Assembly: GCA_910589415.1 (NCBI GenBank)
Contig: OU342636.1
Span: forward strand, 5,066,437-5,130,436
Direction: 5' to 3'
DNA: 64,000 nucleotides
Source of the DNA: Malachius bipustulatus
Taxonomy: Eukaryota; Arthropoda; Insecta; Coleoptera; Melyridae
Every line of letters begins with the position of its first letter. Within the stretch, counting starts at the first letter, position 1. The position numbers and the translations under genes are program-made. Positions 21,301 through 33,300 of the stretch are shown here, piece after piece. The notes beneath the pieces are model-generated. The model searched no databases. It had not been told where the DNA came from and saw only the letters and a list, made by a program, of their open reading frames with translations.

Positions 21301-24300
21301 AGTTCTCTGGAGGCGTCGCTTCAGGCCTGGCTTCGATCAGGGGTCGCGACGACTGGAAGTAAGACTTGGGAGTGCGCAGGAGGTCTACTCGTTCCACTCA
21401 CACCGCCGTTAGGTAACAAAGGCCTCGCTCTCAACCTCGATTTCAGGCTTGGCTTTGGTCAGGGGAAATCGTAGGCTGCGCGCGGCGCCTGGTACCAGTC
21501 AAATATCAGCCCTTACCTGGAGTCCTATACCCACGTACTCTGAACCGCCGTATAAGACGACGCGTCACCGCATGGCCTCACCACGCCGCCGAAGTAAGAT
21601 TTGTGTTATCCGCCGGTCTTAAACTCTCAGTCGCTCATAGTCAACCACTCTCACCGGTTTAACGCTTTGCTCTGCCCGTGCGACAGTGCCCTTCGAGGTA
21701 CCTGTCACTCCGTGTAATATTTATCATTTAATAAGATATTGTCATTCCTGCTCGCCTGCTGCGTCAGGCCGCGCTCTGTCTCAACTAATAAGTCTGTTAA
21801 TAAATCACTGTTACTATTATTTGATCGTGTTCGTAATTTCACCGCTCCTTGGAACCGTTTCTACTCGCCTACAACTTAGCTCCGCGGAAGTGTCATTTAC
21901 ATCGGGGAGCGCTTAAAGCCCGCTCTACCGAGTATTCAATTTGGCGATAACCTCATCTGACCCCTGGCATTTTCCGTTTCTCCATTGAGCTGCCCCGGGA
22001 CAAGGGCACGACAACCGTGCCACTCAACGTGACACGAATAACTGGGAAACAAGAAACCTGCGAGTGTATATTTAGTTTTTCCCCGGGGAGTAAACCCCCA
22101 ACAAAAATCTGGCGCCCGAGGAAACCGTCCGTGTAGGAGTTCCGACCGCCCAGTGAAATAGCGTCACAATGTGACCAAAATAAATTCGATTTTTCTTCAA
22201 TACATGGATAGAAATCGATTAAGAAAATCAAAATCGCTTAAAATAAATATCAAAAACCTAATTACAAGCCTTTAATTAATAGACTAAGAGCTGGCGGCCG
22301 CGAGGTACTATGATCGTACCTTCGGCTGGAATTTTGTGAGGTGGTTGGCGGAACCATCAACAGGTGTCATCCGCAAGGATTCAACACAAAACCTCTGCAA
22401 AAGACACGCCAGACGACTCAAAGTAGAAAAAAATTTTACTCAAAAAATGTTCATACCTCCGGCTGAAAATTAACGTATTACTTGTTTCAAGGTCATAGAT
22501 GAAGTATGTAATTCGCCAGACGGCTAGCTCACTGCTAAAGTGGTGACAGACGTCTTCAAACATGTCATTTTTTTTTCATGTTTTTTTTTTTGTTACCTCC
22601 GTCTGACATTCTTACATATTGTCTCAGAGACCTTTTTGAACACAAATAATAATTGCCAGACGAAAAGGCCTCTGCGATATCCCTCTGCAAAGCCGCAAAA
22701 TTACTTCCCGCATCAAACTTGTGATTATTATTTTTTTATATTTTTTTGTTACCTCCGTCTGACTTTCTTACACATTATCTCAGAGACCTTTTTGAACACA
22801 TATTATGATAATCGTCAGGTGAAAGGACCGCCGCCACATCCCTCTGCGATAAAAAAACCTAAACATGTTTCGGGGTCTGAATTAATTTGCTATAGCCTCC
22901 CGAGATTACTCGGAGGGTAGAAAATATTTTGATTCAATCATTGTCGAGATGGTCGATGATTTACGGTTTGATGTAAGAATGTCAGACGGAGGTTACAAAA
23001 AAACATTTGTGAAAAAAAAATCACAAGTTTGATGCGGGCAGTAATTTCGCGGCTTTGCATAGGGATATCGCAGGGGCCTTTTCGTCTGGCAATTATTATT
23101 TGTGTTCAAAAAGGTCTCTGAGACAATATGTAAGAATGTCAGACGGAGGTAACAAAAAAAAAAACATGAAAAAAAAATGACATGTTTGAAGACGTCTGTC
23201 ACCACTTTAGCAGTGAGCTAGCCGTCTGGCGAATTACATACTTCATCTATGACCTTGAAACAAGTAATACGTTGATTTTCAGCCGGAGGTACGAACATTT
23301 TTTGAGTAAAATTTTTTTCGACTTTGTCTGGCGTGTCTTTTGCAGAGGTTTTGTGTTGAATCCTTGCGGATGACACCTGTTGATGGTTCCGCCAACCACC
23401 TCACAAAATTCCAGCCGGAGGTACGATCATAGTACCTCGCGGCCGCCAGCTTTCCGTCTATAAATAAAATACTTAAAATATGGAAATGACATATAGAATG
23501 ATTGATATATGGTAGAGTAATAAAACTGACAAATCTAATGAGGGTAGGTACCACCATAAATTATAAAGGGGTCCCGGTGCATTATAACTCACTCCGATTT
23601 TTGGGAAAATTTCTATATAGGGGGCAAGATTACCTTAAAAATAGACGATATAAGCAAAAAAAATTGCGGACGGTCCATAAATTTACAAAAAAAAAAACAC
23701 TTTAAAGCTCAACTTTTGGTCCAAATTGATGATCGTTTATTACGATTTTCTAGGCAAAATATAGCGCTGCACTGTCAACACTCCTTAAATAAGTAACTAG
23801 AATACATTCCCTGAACTCGTTTTACCAGTTTCATTTCTTAAATGTGCAGGATAACTTCTAAAAATGGTTTTTAATTTTCGATGATAATTAATTAAACTGA
23901 AATCAACTGACATAACCTTTAATAAGTTGAATAATTCACAACAAAGCCGTGAGGTAATAATCGAAATGTCAACAATGCCATTCATGGACACTTCAAAAAA
24001 ATTTGATGTTTTGCGACGTTGTCACGTTGTTATGGTCAATAATATACCACAGAGTAGGTACAATCAGAATATAAACTTCAATAAAAATACCGAGTTCGCG
24101 TATCTACTCGGCGCATATAGATCCGCCATGATTTAAGATGAGCTTTCATTAGTTTTGAATGCGAGCCCACAGAATAGAATTGTACCTATTCTGTGGCGGG
24201 CCTGCGTTTCTACTCTGAAGCAATGGCCGCTAGAGGTGTTCTATTCTGTGGCTTGTCTCTAAAAGATCAAAGGCACCGCCGGCGAGTTTAGCTTCTGATT

Positions 24301-27300
24301 GTATCTATTCTGTGGTATACACCTATTATTTTAAAATTAAAAACTCATGTTTTTTTACGATGTGATTTTTTACGAGAGGGAATAAATCAAAAATGTGTTT
24401 TATTTAGTTAATTAGGAATTGGTACAAGTATGTAATGTCTTATTTATTACTTACAACCGCTTGCGGCTATTTTTATTACTTTTATGCAATCCTGGAATCC
24501 ACACACCAACTGTCTATTGAAAAACAACTTTGATGCGAAAAGTTCGGGTCTTTTGGTCGGGCCAGGTATAATCTCCCTTTATTACGTTTCGTTGTCATCA
24601 GACCAAGTGGGGAGAGATCGCGTGAAGGCAGGGCGGAGCGACATGATGCGTGCCGCGCTAGCGGCACGCACGTGGGCTGCGTTAGTTTGAAATTTTAAAT
24701 TAAAACAATAACCTTCTCAAATTACACCAAATATTTTTATTTCACAAGATGTGAGTAATAAATAATAGATATGACAACGCTGCTCAACATGATCATTCTC
24801 AGTTCTACGATTCTGTCAGTTTAGTGAATTTAACTGGACATGAAGTGTCATTTTTGGGCAATTTTATGATATTTCAAACTCAATTTTCTCGATATTTTAT
24901 GAATGCTCCGCAATTTTTTTTCAAGATATCATCTAAATTGAGCGTAAATTAACAACTCATGCAAAAACTTCCCCAAAAATCGGAGTGAGTTATAATGCAC
25001 CGGCCCCGGTAAAGGTGCTCTATCGTGACGGTTTTACCCCTACGCTGGCCCCCCTCTACTGTCTCTGCTTGCTACGCTCCGACACGTTCTCAACGTTGCC
25101 ATATGCAAGCCCTTCTCCTACGTTCTGCAGACAATCACACCAATATGACTATTAGGCCCGGCCGGCATTCTCGTTACAATTAATTATTATTGAGACGATA
25201 ACGCTCGGTATAACGCAGCAACGCAGGTCGCTGCGAGCGTAGGAGAACGGAGACACGGGTGGCAACGCTGAGAGCCTGTCGGCTCGGAGCGAGCAGAGAG
25301 AGTGGAGGGGGAGCAGTGTAGGGGTAAAACCGTCGCGATACAGCACCTTTACCCCATAAATAATCTTCGAAGCAGTCAGAAGAATGTGCCATTGAACTCC
25401 AATGGGGCTTCTTTTATGAATGTTTACTTAGGATGTTTACTTAACATTTTTTGTGCTATAATACCAGCCCTTCAAAATCCTGGTAGTTTTATTGCTTCAA
25501 TAAATCAATCATTCTACCTGTCATTTCCATATTTTAAATATTTTACTTAATTAAAGGCTTGTAATTAGTTTTTTGATATTTCTTTTAAGCGATTTTGATT
25601 TTCTTAATTGATTTCTATCGATGTATTGAAGAAAAATCGAATTTATTTTGGTCACATTAACACCAAATTACAGTATTTTATTGCTGATGGTTCAATTACA
25701 AAAAAAATAATTAAACTGATTATGTCATTATATGGTCCTATACAGGGTGTCTCAAGATTTCTTTATCAAGGGATATCGGCGTTATTTCAAAAAATAAAGA
25801 AATGAAATTCGGGAAATTTCAACCATACCCCTAAGGCTTTGCAGCTGCACCCTCAATGCCCCTTTACGCCTTTCCACCCCTAAGTAATCATCCCCTACTT
25901 TTTTTTTCAAATGACACCCCCATATTTTTTTTGCTCGGTTGGATTGTTGACTTCTTTCTGAATACAATGTCACACGATTTTTTTAAATCGAGACATCTAG
26001 CACGCCGAAAACAATATAATATCATAACAAACGAGGGTTGTCAAGGAATAACAATTAACATTTAATATGACATTAAAATCACAGAAGCAATTATTATTAT
26101 TAACACCTATACCAGTAACACCGTTATTACTAGTTAAGATGGTTGGAGAAAACATTAACACAAAAAAACAAGCAATTACAACTCCTTGACAACCCTCGTT
26201 TGTTATAATATTATATTGTTTTCGGCGTGCTAGATATGTCTCGATTTAAAAAAATCGTATGACATTGTATTCAGAAAGAAGTCAACAATCCAGCCGAGCA
26301 AAAAAAATATCGGGGTGTCATTTGAAAAAAAAAAGTAGGGGATGATTACTTAGGGGTGGAAAGGCGTAAAGGGGAATTGAGGGTACAGCTGCAAAGCCTT
26401 AGGGGTATGGTTGAAATTTCCCGAATTTCATTTGTTTATTTTTTGAAATAACGCGGATATCCCTTGATAAAGAAATCTTGGGACACCCTGTATTAACACG
26501 TTGAGCACGGCGAGGCATCACATTGATGCCTCACTGAATTGTCCATCGGGCCGGCGAGACATCTATGAGTGTCTCACGTGAAAAGGATTTCGGGACGGTG
26601 TGGCTCAGTCTGATGTCTCACTATAATGCTGTATGCATGGAATACGTAGGATAGCTGTCTATAGGAACAGTTTCTGCCAACCCGTCCTTGAATTTTTATT
26701 ATACTACTTGATTTACTGATTTTCAGAACAGCATGGGTGGTCTGTGTGAGATATAAGTGTTATAACGTACAATTTAGTTTTTACGAGCAAATGTTTGGTA
26801 GTTACAGTACGTACAAAAAATGATAGCGGAGAATTCCCGGAAAAGAACCTCTTGGATTAGCCAATCTATAGCTTATAATGTGGCGTCATGTTGATACCTC
26901 ACCGTCTTGTGAACAGAATTTTATGCTAAAGATGGCGAGGCATCAACGCCTCACAAATATTTTCAAAATTTTTGACAAAAAATGCTGTTTTCAAACAAAA
27001 AGCATACAGTATACTTCATACAGACTATATATATCTGAAAAAGCCCAAATTGAACCCCCGTCTAGTGGACCTCCATTTTTTCCACTACACCCATGCTCAA
27101 CGTGTTGAAAACAATTTTACAAAAGGAGCGAACGCTAGCAAGTCTTATTTCCTGAAGAGTATTGCCACAATTCCGATAAATGTCATATGTGAAGAATCTT
27201 TCAAAAAGTGCCAGCCTGTACGTAGGTGGAGCAATATAGTCTTTCCTACGAATGTTAATATTGTGAACGTCCGTTCTAAAGGTAATTTTATTGTGAAGGT

Positions 27301-30300
27301 AAGAAGGCACACAAGACTTTGTGAGTGAACAATATAGCCTAACAGCTTGTAATGTAAATCTGTTCTTCATATTTAACCATCTAGCCTCGATAAGTCGGTG
27401 AGATATATGGTCATACCTCGGGTCATACTTTCTGTCCCCGAATATAAATCTCAATCAAGCGTTCTGAAGTCTCTGGATGCGATACGCCGTCTCGCAGTCC
27501 AAGCAAGGAGAGAAAACCTGTGAACAATGATTCAATTTAGAGAGAACCAACGAATTGCAGACTCTTCCTCAAGGAACTGTTCTGTCTATACAACACGCTC
27601 AGCGATCTATACCCTGCCCTCAGACAACTAGCGACGTGATCACGATACCGAAATATGTTGTCCATTCGGACCCCCAGCACACCCGCTCCCTGGACGATCG
27701 GGATGCCAACTCCATCAACAGCAAGATTTACTGCGGCCCCCAACCGCTCACATGCCAGTTTACCACCGAATAGTATGCAGGACGACTTCGAGGGGTTCAG
27801 ACAGAGAGAATATCTCCTGGCAGAGCAGATATGTTAGCCAAGTCACTGTTAATTCTCTTCACTGCTTCGTTTAATTCAGATGCCTCAAACGAATAATAAA
27901 CCTGGGTATCATCTGCGTACATCATCATTTTACAGAACTCTACACAGGTTGGCAAAAAACGAGTATATATAACAAACAAAAGAGGACCAAGCAAAGACCC
28001 CTGGGCACCCCCGCACGTATAGACCTAGTGCTCGATTTGTTCAGGTCAGGCCCAACTGCACATACTGTTCCCGAGCCGACAAGTAGCTCTTCAGTGTCAC
28101 CATCGCATCAGCTCCAAGACCTATTTTTCCCAGCACAGTGAGCAATACCTCATGATTCACCGTGTCAAACGCCCTCGAGAAGTCAAGCAAAATCAAAATT
28201 GTCAGCATTCCTGCATCAGTGGCCCTCAAAATATCATCAGACATCGATAGCAATGCTGTACAACAGTAGTTATGATTAAGTCTGAAACCATGCTGAATAT
28301 CTGGAAAGATTTTATATTTTGTCAAGTATTCTTGAAGCTGGCTGTACATCACTCTCTCGAGAACCTTTGACAGCGTTGGCAGTATAGAAATCGACCTAAA
28401 ATGTCCGTACTCCGTGGGTTGTCTATTTTTAGGAATAGGCCTTCCATCGAGATGGGAAATAATTTTCAGTCAAATAGCAATTTATAATATGAGTTAAATA
28501 AGATATAATGTGAGGACAACACATGGCAATCATACCCATCCCAAGACCATCATCAACCACAACATCCGGCAGGGGACCATCATTAACCACAACATCCGGC
28601 AGACTATCCAAAAAATACTGATTTAAACCTTCAGCATTATTTAGATTTTCGGGAATTACATTACGAGAAGATGCCAATATACCAAGTTCCTTTAACTCAC
28701 GATAAAGAGCTCTGCGATCTCCAGTATTCAGCCTTCCCCCACAGTATAACCTCTTAGACCTTCTTACTTCATCATTAGTATATTAGGCATATTAGCCAAG
28801 ATGGCTGATCGTGGCGCTCTGCCTTCAAGTTCTCTCTGCAAGTATTGCAGTAAAAACGTGACAAATAGTGTTGGATGTGTAAAATGTAATAGTGCCTTTC
28901 ATCCCTCTTGTGCTGGGCGAGTTAAAGGTGCAAAAAGAGTGAGTGACTTGGAGATAGTGTGCTGTGACAGCATTGATAATGGTGATGAAACAGAAAACAG
29001 TGGGATACTTACAATGATTTCAAAAGATGGTGATCACCTCAAAGAGGAGAATATATTGCTTAGGCAGTTGCTTTCAAGCAGAGAGGAAGTAATTGATGCT
29101 TTGAGAGAGGAGATTGCATTACTCAAGGAGAAAATATTGTTGATCAATGAATTGAAATCATTTAAACAATGTTTAAATGCAGGCAAGAATAAGGAAGATA
29201 TTAAAGTAGTTAGTAAAGAACAAAAAACTTTGGATGATAAGAAGGCTGATAACCAGGATAACATCACAGCTGATTCAGTTCAGCTGGGCTTGAAAAAGGT
29301 AAATAAACATACTGTGGGAAGTGAACCAAAACAACACAAGTTTACAGTGCATCAAACCAGAGATGCTGTGAAAACAGTGAATAGGCAAATCATGGAAAAC
29401 AAACAACTTGAAAAAATGAAAGAGATTATCAACCTCAATGATCCTGTGTTGAGGATCTCACCTACTGATGAGGATTTTCAACTAGTGCATAAGAAGCCAA
29501 ACAAAAGATCCTTTGCTGCAGTAGCTGGCTCAGGACCACACAACAGGAGGAGGCCTAATGTGACTATAGGGACTAAGAAAATCAATGAAAGGGAGGAATT
29601 TAAAGCCAGACCTAGTAAGATGTGGTTCTACATAGGGAAAGTTAATGAAGGAGTCAGCAAAGACACCGTGTACAAGTATATAAGGGATAAATAAATGTGC
29701 ACAGGCAAACTCCAATGATGTCATCGTTGAAAAATTACCAACGATAGGTAGGTCTCCATCATTCAAGGTGGGTATTGATCGTAAATACTACGAAGATCTA
29801 AATAAGGCTGACTTCTGGCCTCTTGGAATAATAGTTAGAAGATATAACTTTAGAGGAGAAAAACATGGGCAAGTTTTGGAGAAAGGCGAACTTTTGTCGA
29901 CAAATTTTTTAGACAAAGACAAGGAAGAGATAGCTCAGATAACATAGATGAAGGTCATCAGCCAACTCGCATGCTCAATGGGTCTGCGGCACTACACTGT
30001 TACTATCAGAATGCTCGTAGTATAAGAAGAAAAGCTGAGGATGTATTTTCTTTTGCTAGCCTCGGCGAATATGACATCATTGCCCTCACTGAAACTTGGT
30101 TGACACCTGGCCATTTTAGTAGTGAGTACTTCCCTGATTCCTATTCAGTGCTCAGATGTGACAGAGATCCTCATCAGACCGGCTGTGGACGTGGTGGAGG
30201 TGTATTATTGGCAGTGTCAAACAGATTCTCTATTGTTCAACTTGATTTGGGTGAAACTTTTGCTTGTTTCTCACATATAGATGTTGTTGCTTGTAAGGTT

Positions 30301-33300
30301 TTACTGTTGCCTAAGCCTCTGTATATTGTAGTACGATATATTCATCCTAATGTTACAACAATGTGTTATGAGAACTTTTTAGAAACTCTCAGTAACTTTC
30401 TGTTACCAGTGGAACTAATAATCTTATTGGGTGACTTTAATTCTCCTCGCCTTTCTGACGTGCTAAACCTAGATACTAAATCGCATATACTACAAAGGTT
30501 CATTACATACAATAATCTAAACCAAGTTAATCAAGTCCGTAATGTACATGGGCGTCTTCTTGACTTGATTTTGTGTAACAGTACTGACATGACTGGCTCA
30601 GTAACACGGGATGATGTCCCAATGGTTCAGGAAGACGCTCATCATCCAGCTGTGTCAGTTGAGATAGCGCTTGTTGGGGGGGTGAGATTTCCCTTTTTTG
30701 CTGGTTCTGATGATCGTATTTTAAATTTTAGAAGAGCAAATTTCCCAGCACTTTACAAAGAACTCTTTGATATGGACTGGACCTGTATCCTAGATATTAC
30801 CAACATTTCTGAGGCATGTAATGCATTTTATGATAGACTTAATGAAGTTTTAAGGAAACATGTTCCATTTTTTCACAACAGAAAATCTAAATTTCCTTTG
30901 TGGTACACAAATGAAATTAAGCATAACATTGAACTAAAAAAAAGAGCACACAGGAAATTTAAAAAATATAAAAATGAGATTGATTACTTGGAGTTTAAAC
31001 ACCTCAGAAGCATCATTAAGATGCAGGTAAAGGCAGCTTATATCAGTTATGTAAGGGGTATTGAGGATGGCATCTCACAAAATCCCAAGCGTTTCTGGTC
31101 TTACATAAATAACAAACGGTCTACCACTAGAATTGGGACTCATCTAGTTGACAACACCGGTGCGGTGTATGACTCACCCCAACAGATAGTCGATGGTTTC
31201 TCTAACTACTTTGCCCGTGTGTTTATCCCTCGGACAGGCGTTGCCTGCCCTCCTAACTCAGAGTGTGATAAGCAATTGATTCAGATTGATAGGTTGCAAG
31301 AGGCGGAAATCTCATCATCTATTAAAAGACTTAAAGGTGATTTGATCTCTGGGCCGGACGGTATACCGGTCTTCTTGATTAAAGATTGCTGTTCTGTCTT
31401 TGCCCCAGTTTTAACTTTCTTATATAATCTGGCACTGTCAACCTCATCTTTTCCAGATATTTGGAGCATTGCTAGGAAATGCCCTATTTTAAAAAGTGGC
31501 ACTGCGGATAATATGTGCAATTACAGGCCAGTGTCTGTCTTGAGCAACTTTGCAAAGATCTTTGAGATGGCGTTGTACACCAGTATTTTTCCTCAGGTAA
31601 GGGATTTGATTTCCCCTCGTCAACACGGCTTTTTTGAAGGTCGTTCTACAGTCACAAATCTAACATATATGACTCATTATATTTCAACTGCATTGGATAA
31701 ACAGAGGCAGGTGGATGTGGTGTACACCGACTTCTCAAAGGCTTTTGATCGTTTAGATCATCAAGTTCTTCTAATTAAGCTCCTCAAATATGGTTTTAGT
31801 AACTCACTTCTCAAGCTTATATCATCTTATCTAACTAATAGAAAGTATTATGTTCAATATAATGGATATAGGTCAGGTTGTTACATGGGGACCTCTGGTG
31901 TTCCACAGGGCTCCAATCTTGGACCACTTTTGTTTTTGTTATTCATTAACGACATTGGTGACGTTGTTGGAGAGGAATTTCTATTGTACGCAGATGACCT
32001 GAAGCTGTTTTCATGTGTTGATTCACTAAACGATTGTGTAAAAATTCAAAGCCGTATTGATTCTATACAGACTTGGTGCGCCAAAAACAGCCTTGACTTG
32101 AACGTTGATAAATGTAAAGTGGTTACCTATTCCCGATCCAAAAAACAGCTGGCGTACCAATATAAGATTGGCTCAACATTGCTCAAGCGTGATAACCATT
32201 TCAAGGATCTGGGGGTTTACTTTGACAGTGAACTAACCTTTTCAATGCATATTGATCAAACCGTTAACTCATCGCTCCGCATACTCGGATTTATGCAAAG
32301 GGCTTCACGTGAATTTTCAGAAAATACTATTAAAATGCTGTATTATTCGTTTGTTAGGTCTAGGTTGGAATATGCTGCTATTGTATGGAGTCCCTTTTAT
32401 AAAACCTATAAGGTTGAAATTGAAAAAGTGCAACGTAAATTTTTGAAATACCTGTTTTACATTGCTCATAGAATATATCCCCCCCGTGGTTATGATCATA
32501 AATTACTTTTGAAAGAGTTTGACGTTTATTCCTTGGAATTTCGGAGGATTACAGCCTCTCTGGCTTTCCTTTATAAGATTCTGAATGGTGGGGTTGACAG
32601 TCCGGATTTGCTGACTTTCATCACTTTCCGCGTACCTCAGGTTTCAACACGATATGATGCCATCTTTCAGTGCCCTCGAGCATATACCAATATCATGTTC
32701 AAATCACCCATATACTGTATGATGGCAAATTTTAATTTAATATGTAGGGAGTGTGATATTTTTAAGTCTTCTCTTAAAGAAATATTAAGTGTCGCTGCAA
32801 TACACCTATTTTGTTCCACATTATAAATCTGTTTTTATGATGCATGCTTGTTTGCACTTTAATGTACTTTTTAAGTTAACCCTGTAAGTGGATGTATCAT
32901 CTGTTGGGAAAATAAATTATTATTATTATTATATTATTATTAGTGTCATTTCTAAGTTTCCTGTAAAGCTCCCAGCCTTCATCTAATCTAGTCCTTCGAA
33001 ACTTTGCCCTAGCTCTATCTCGATGCCTTATACGGATTTTGATGTCTCCGTTCAACCAGGGCGCTGCCGACTTAGTAAATCGTTTCAATTTAACTGGGGC
33101 AAAAGTATCGAAAATCGAAACAATCGTATTGGTTAAAAAACTTATCTTACTATCAATATTTGAAATGTAATAAATACTATCTAGATTGGAAGCTTAAAAG
33201 TGAATTATAAAAGCCTGCGGTATCAATGTTCTTGAAGGTCCTAATTGGTCGATATGTTGTGAAAAAGCGAGGTCTATCAAAAACAGTCAAACACCAGACG

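Larger units (their letters stand above)
14656..22168 (+). mobile_element. Young non-autonomous LTR retrotransposon (gag-pro only)
   Basis: 7,513 bp with two 1,756-bp LTRs (14656-16411 and 20413-22168). They start TGTAATG, end GTCACA, and show no difference in the stretches I compared. Target duplication AATGT at 14651-14655 and 22169-22173. It has a primer site, gag, a -1 frameshift signal, protease, and a polypurine tract. The 4,001-bp internal part has no reverse transcriptase, RNase H or integrase. The pro frame runs into the linker that normally leads to the reverse transcriptase and continues, without a stop, into a second zinc-knuckle block. It is probably Gypsy-like. It must have moved with enzymes supplied from elsewhere, and recently. 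Confidence 0.88.
28780..32938 (+). mobile_element. CR1/Jockey-like non-LTR element, near full length
   Basis: 4,159 bp, flanked by ATTAGT (28774-28779 and 32939-32944). Carries ORF1 and ORF2 in order and ends in an (ATT)n tail (32916-32938). It interrupts the minus-strand element between codons for RNDT and NDEVRRS, so the old coding sequence can be followed across it. Confidence 0.85.

Noticed and set aside
22540..23205. Pairs of near-identical open frames on opposite strands
   Set aside because: Mirror images created by the palindrome arms, not genes.
24570..24601. Minus-strand CTGATGACAACGAAAC as a fifth hammerhead
   Set aside because: The core words are there but no stem II can form with CAAC between them, and stem I pairing is poor. 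Kept only as a possible worn PLE tail.
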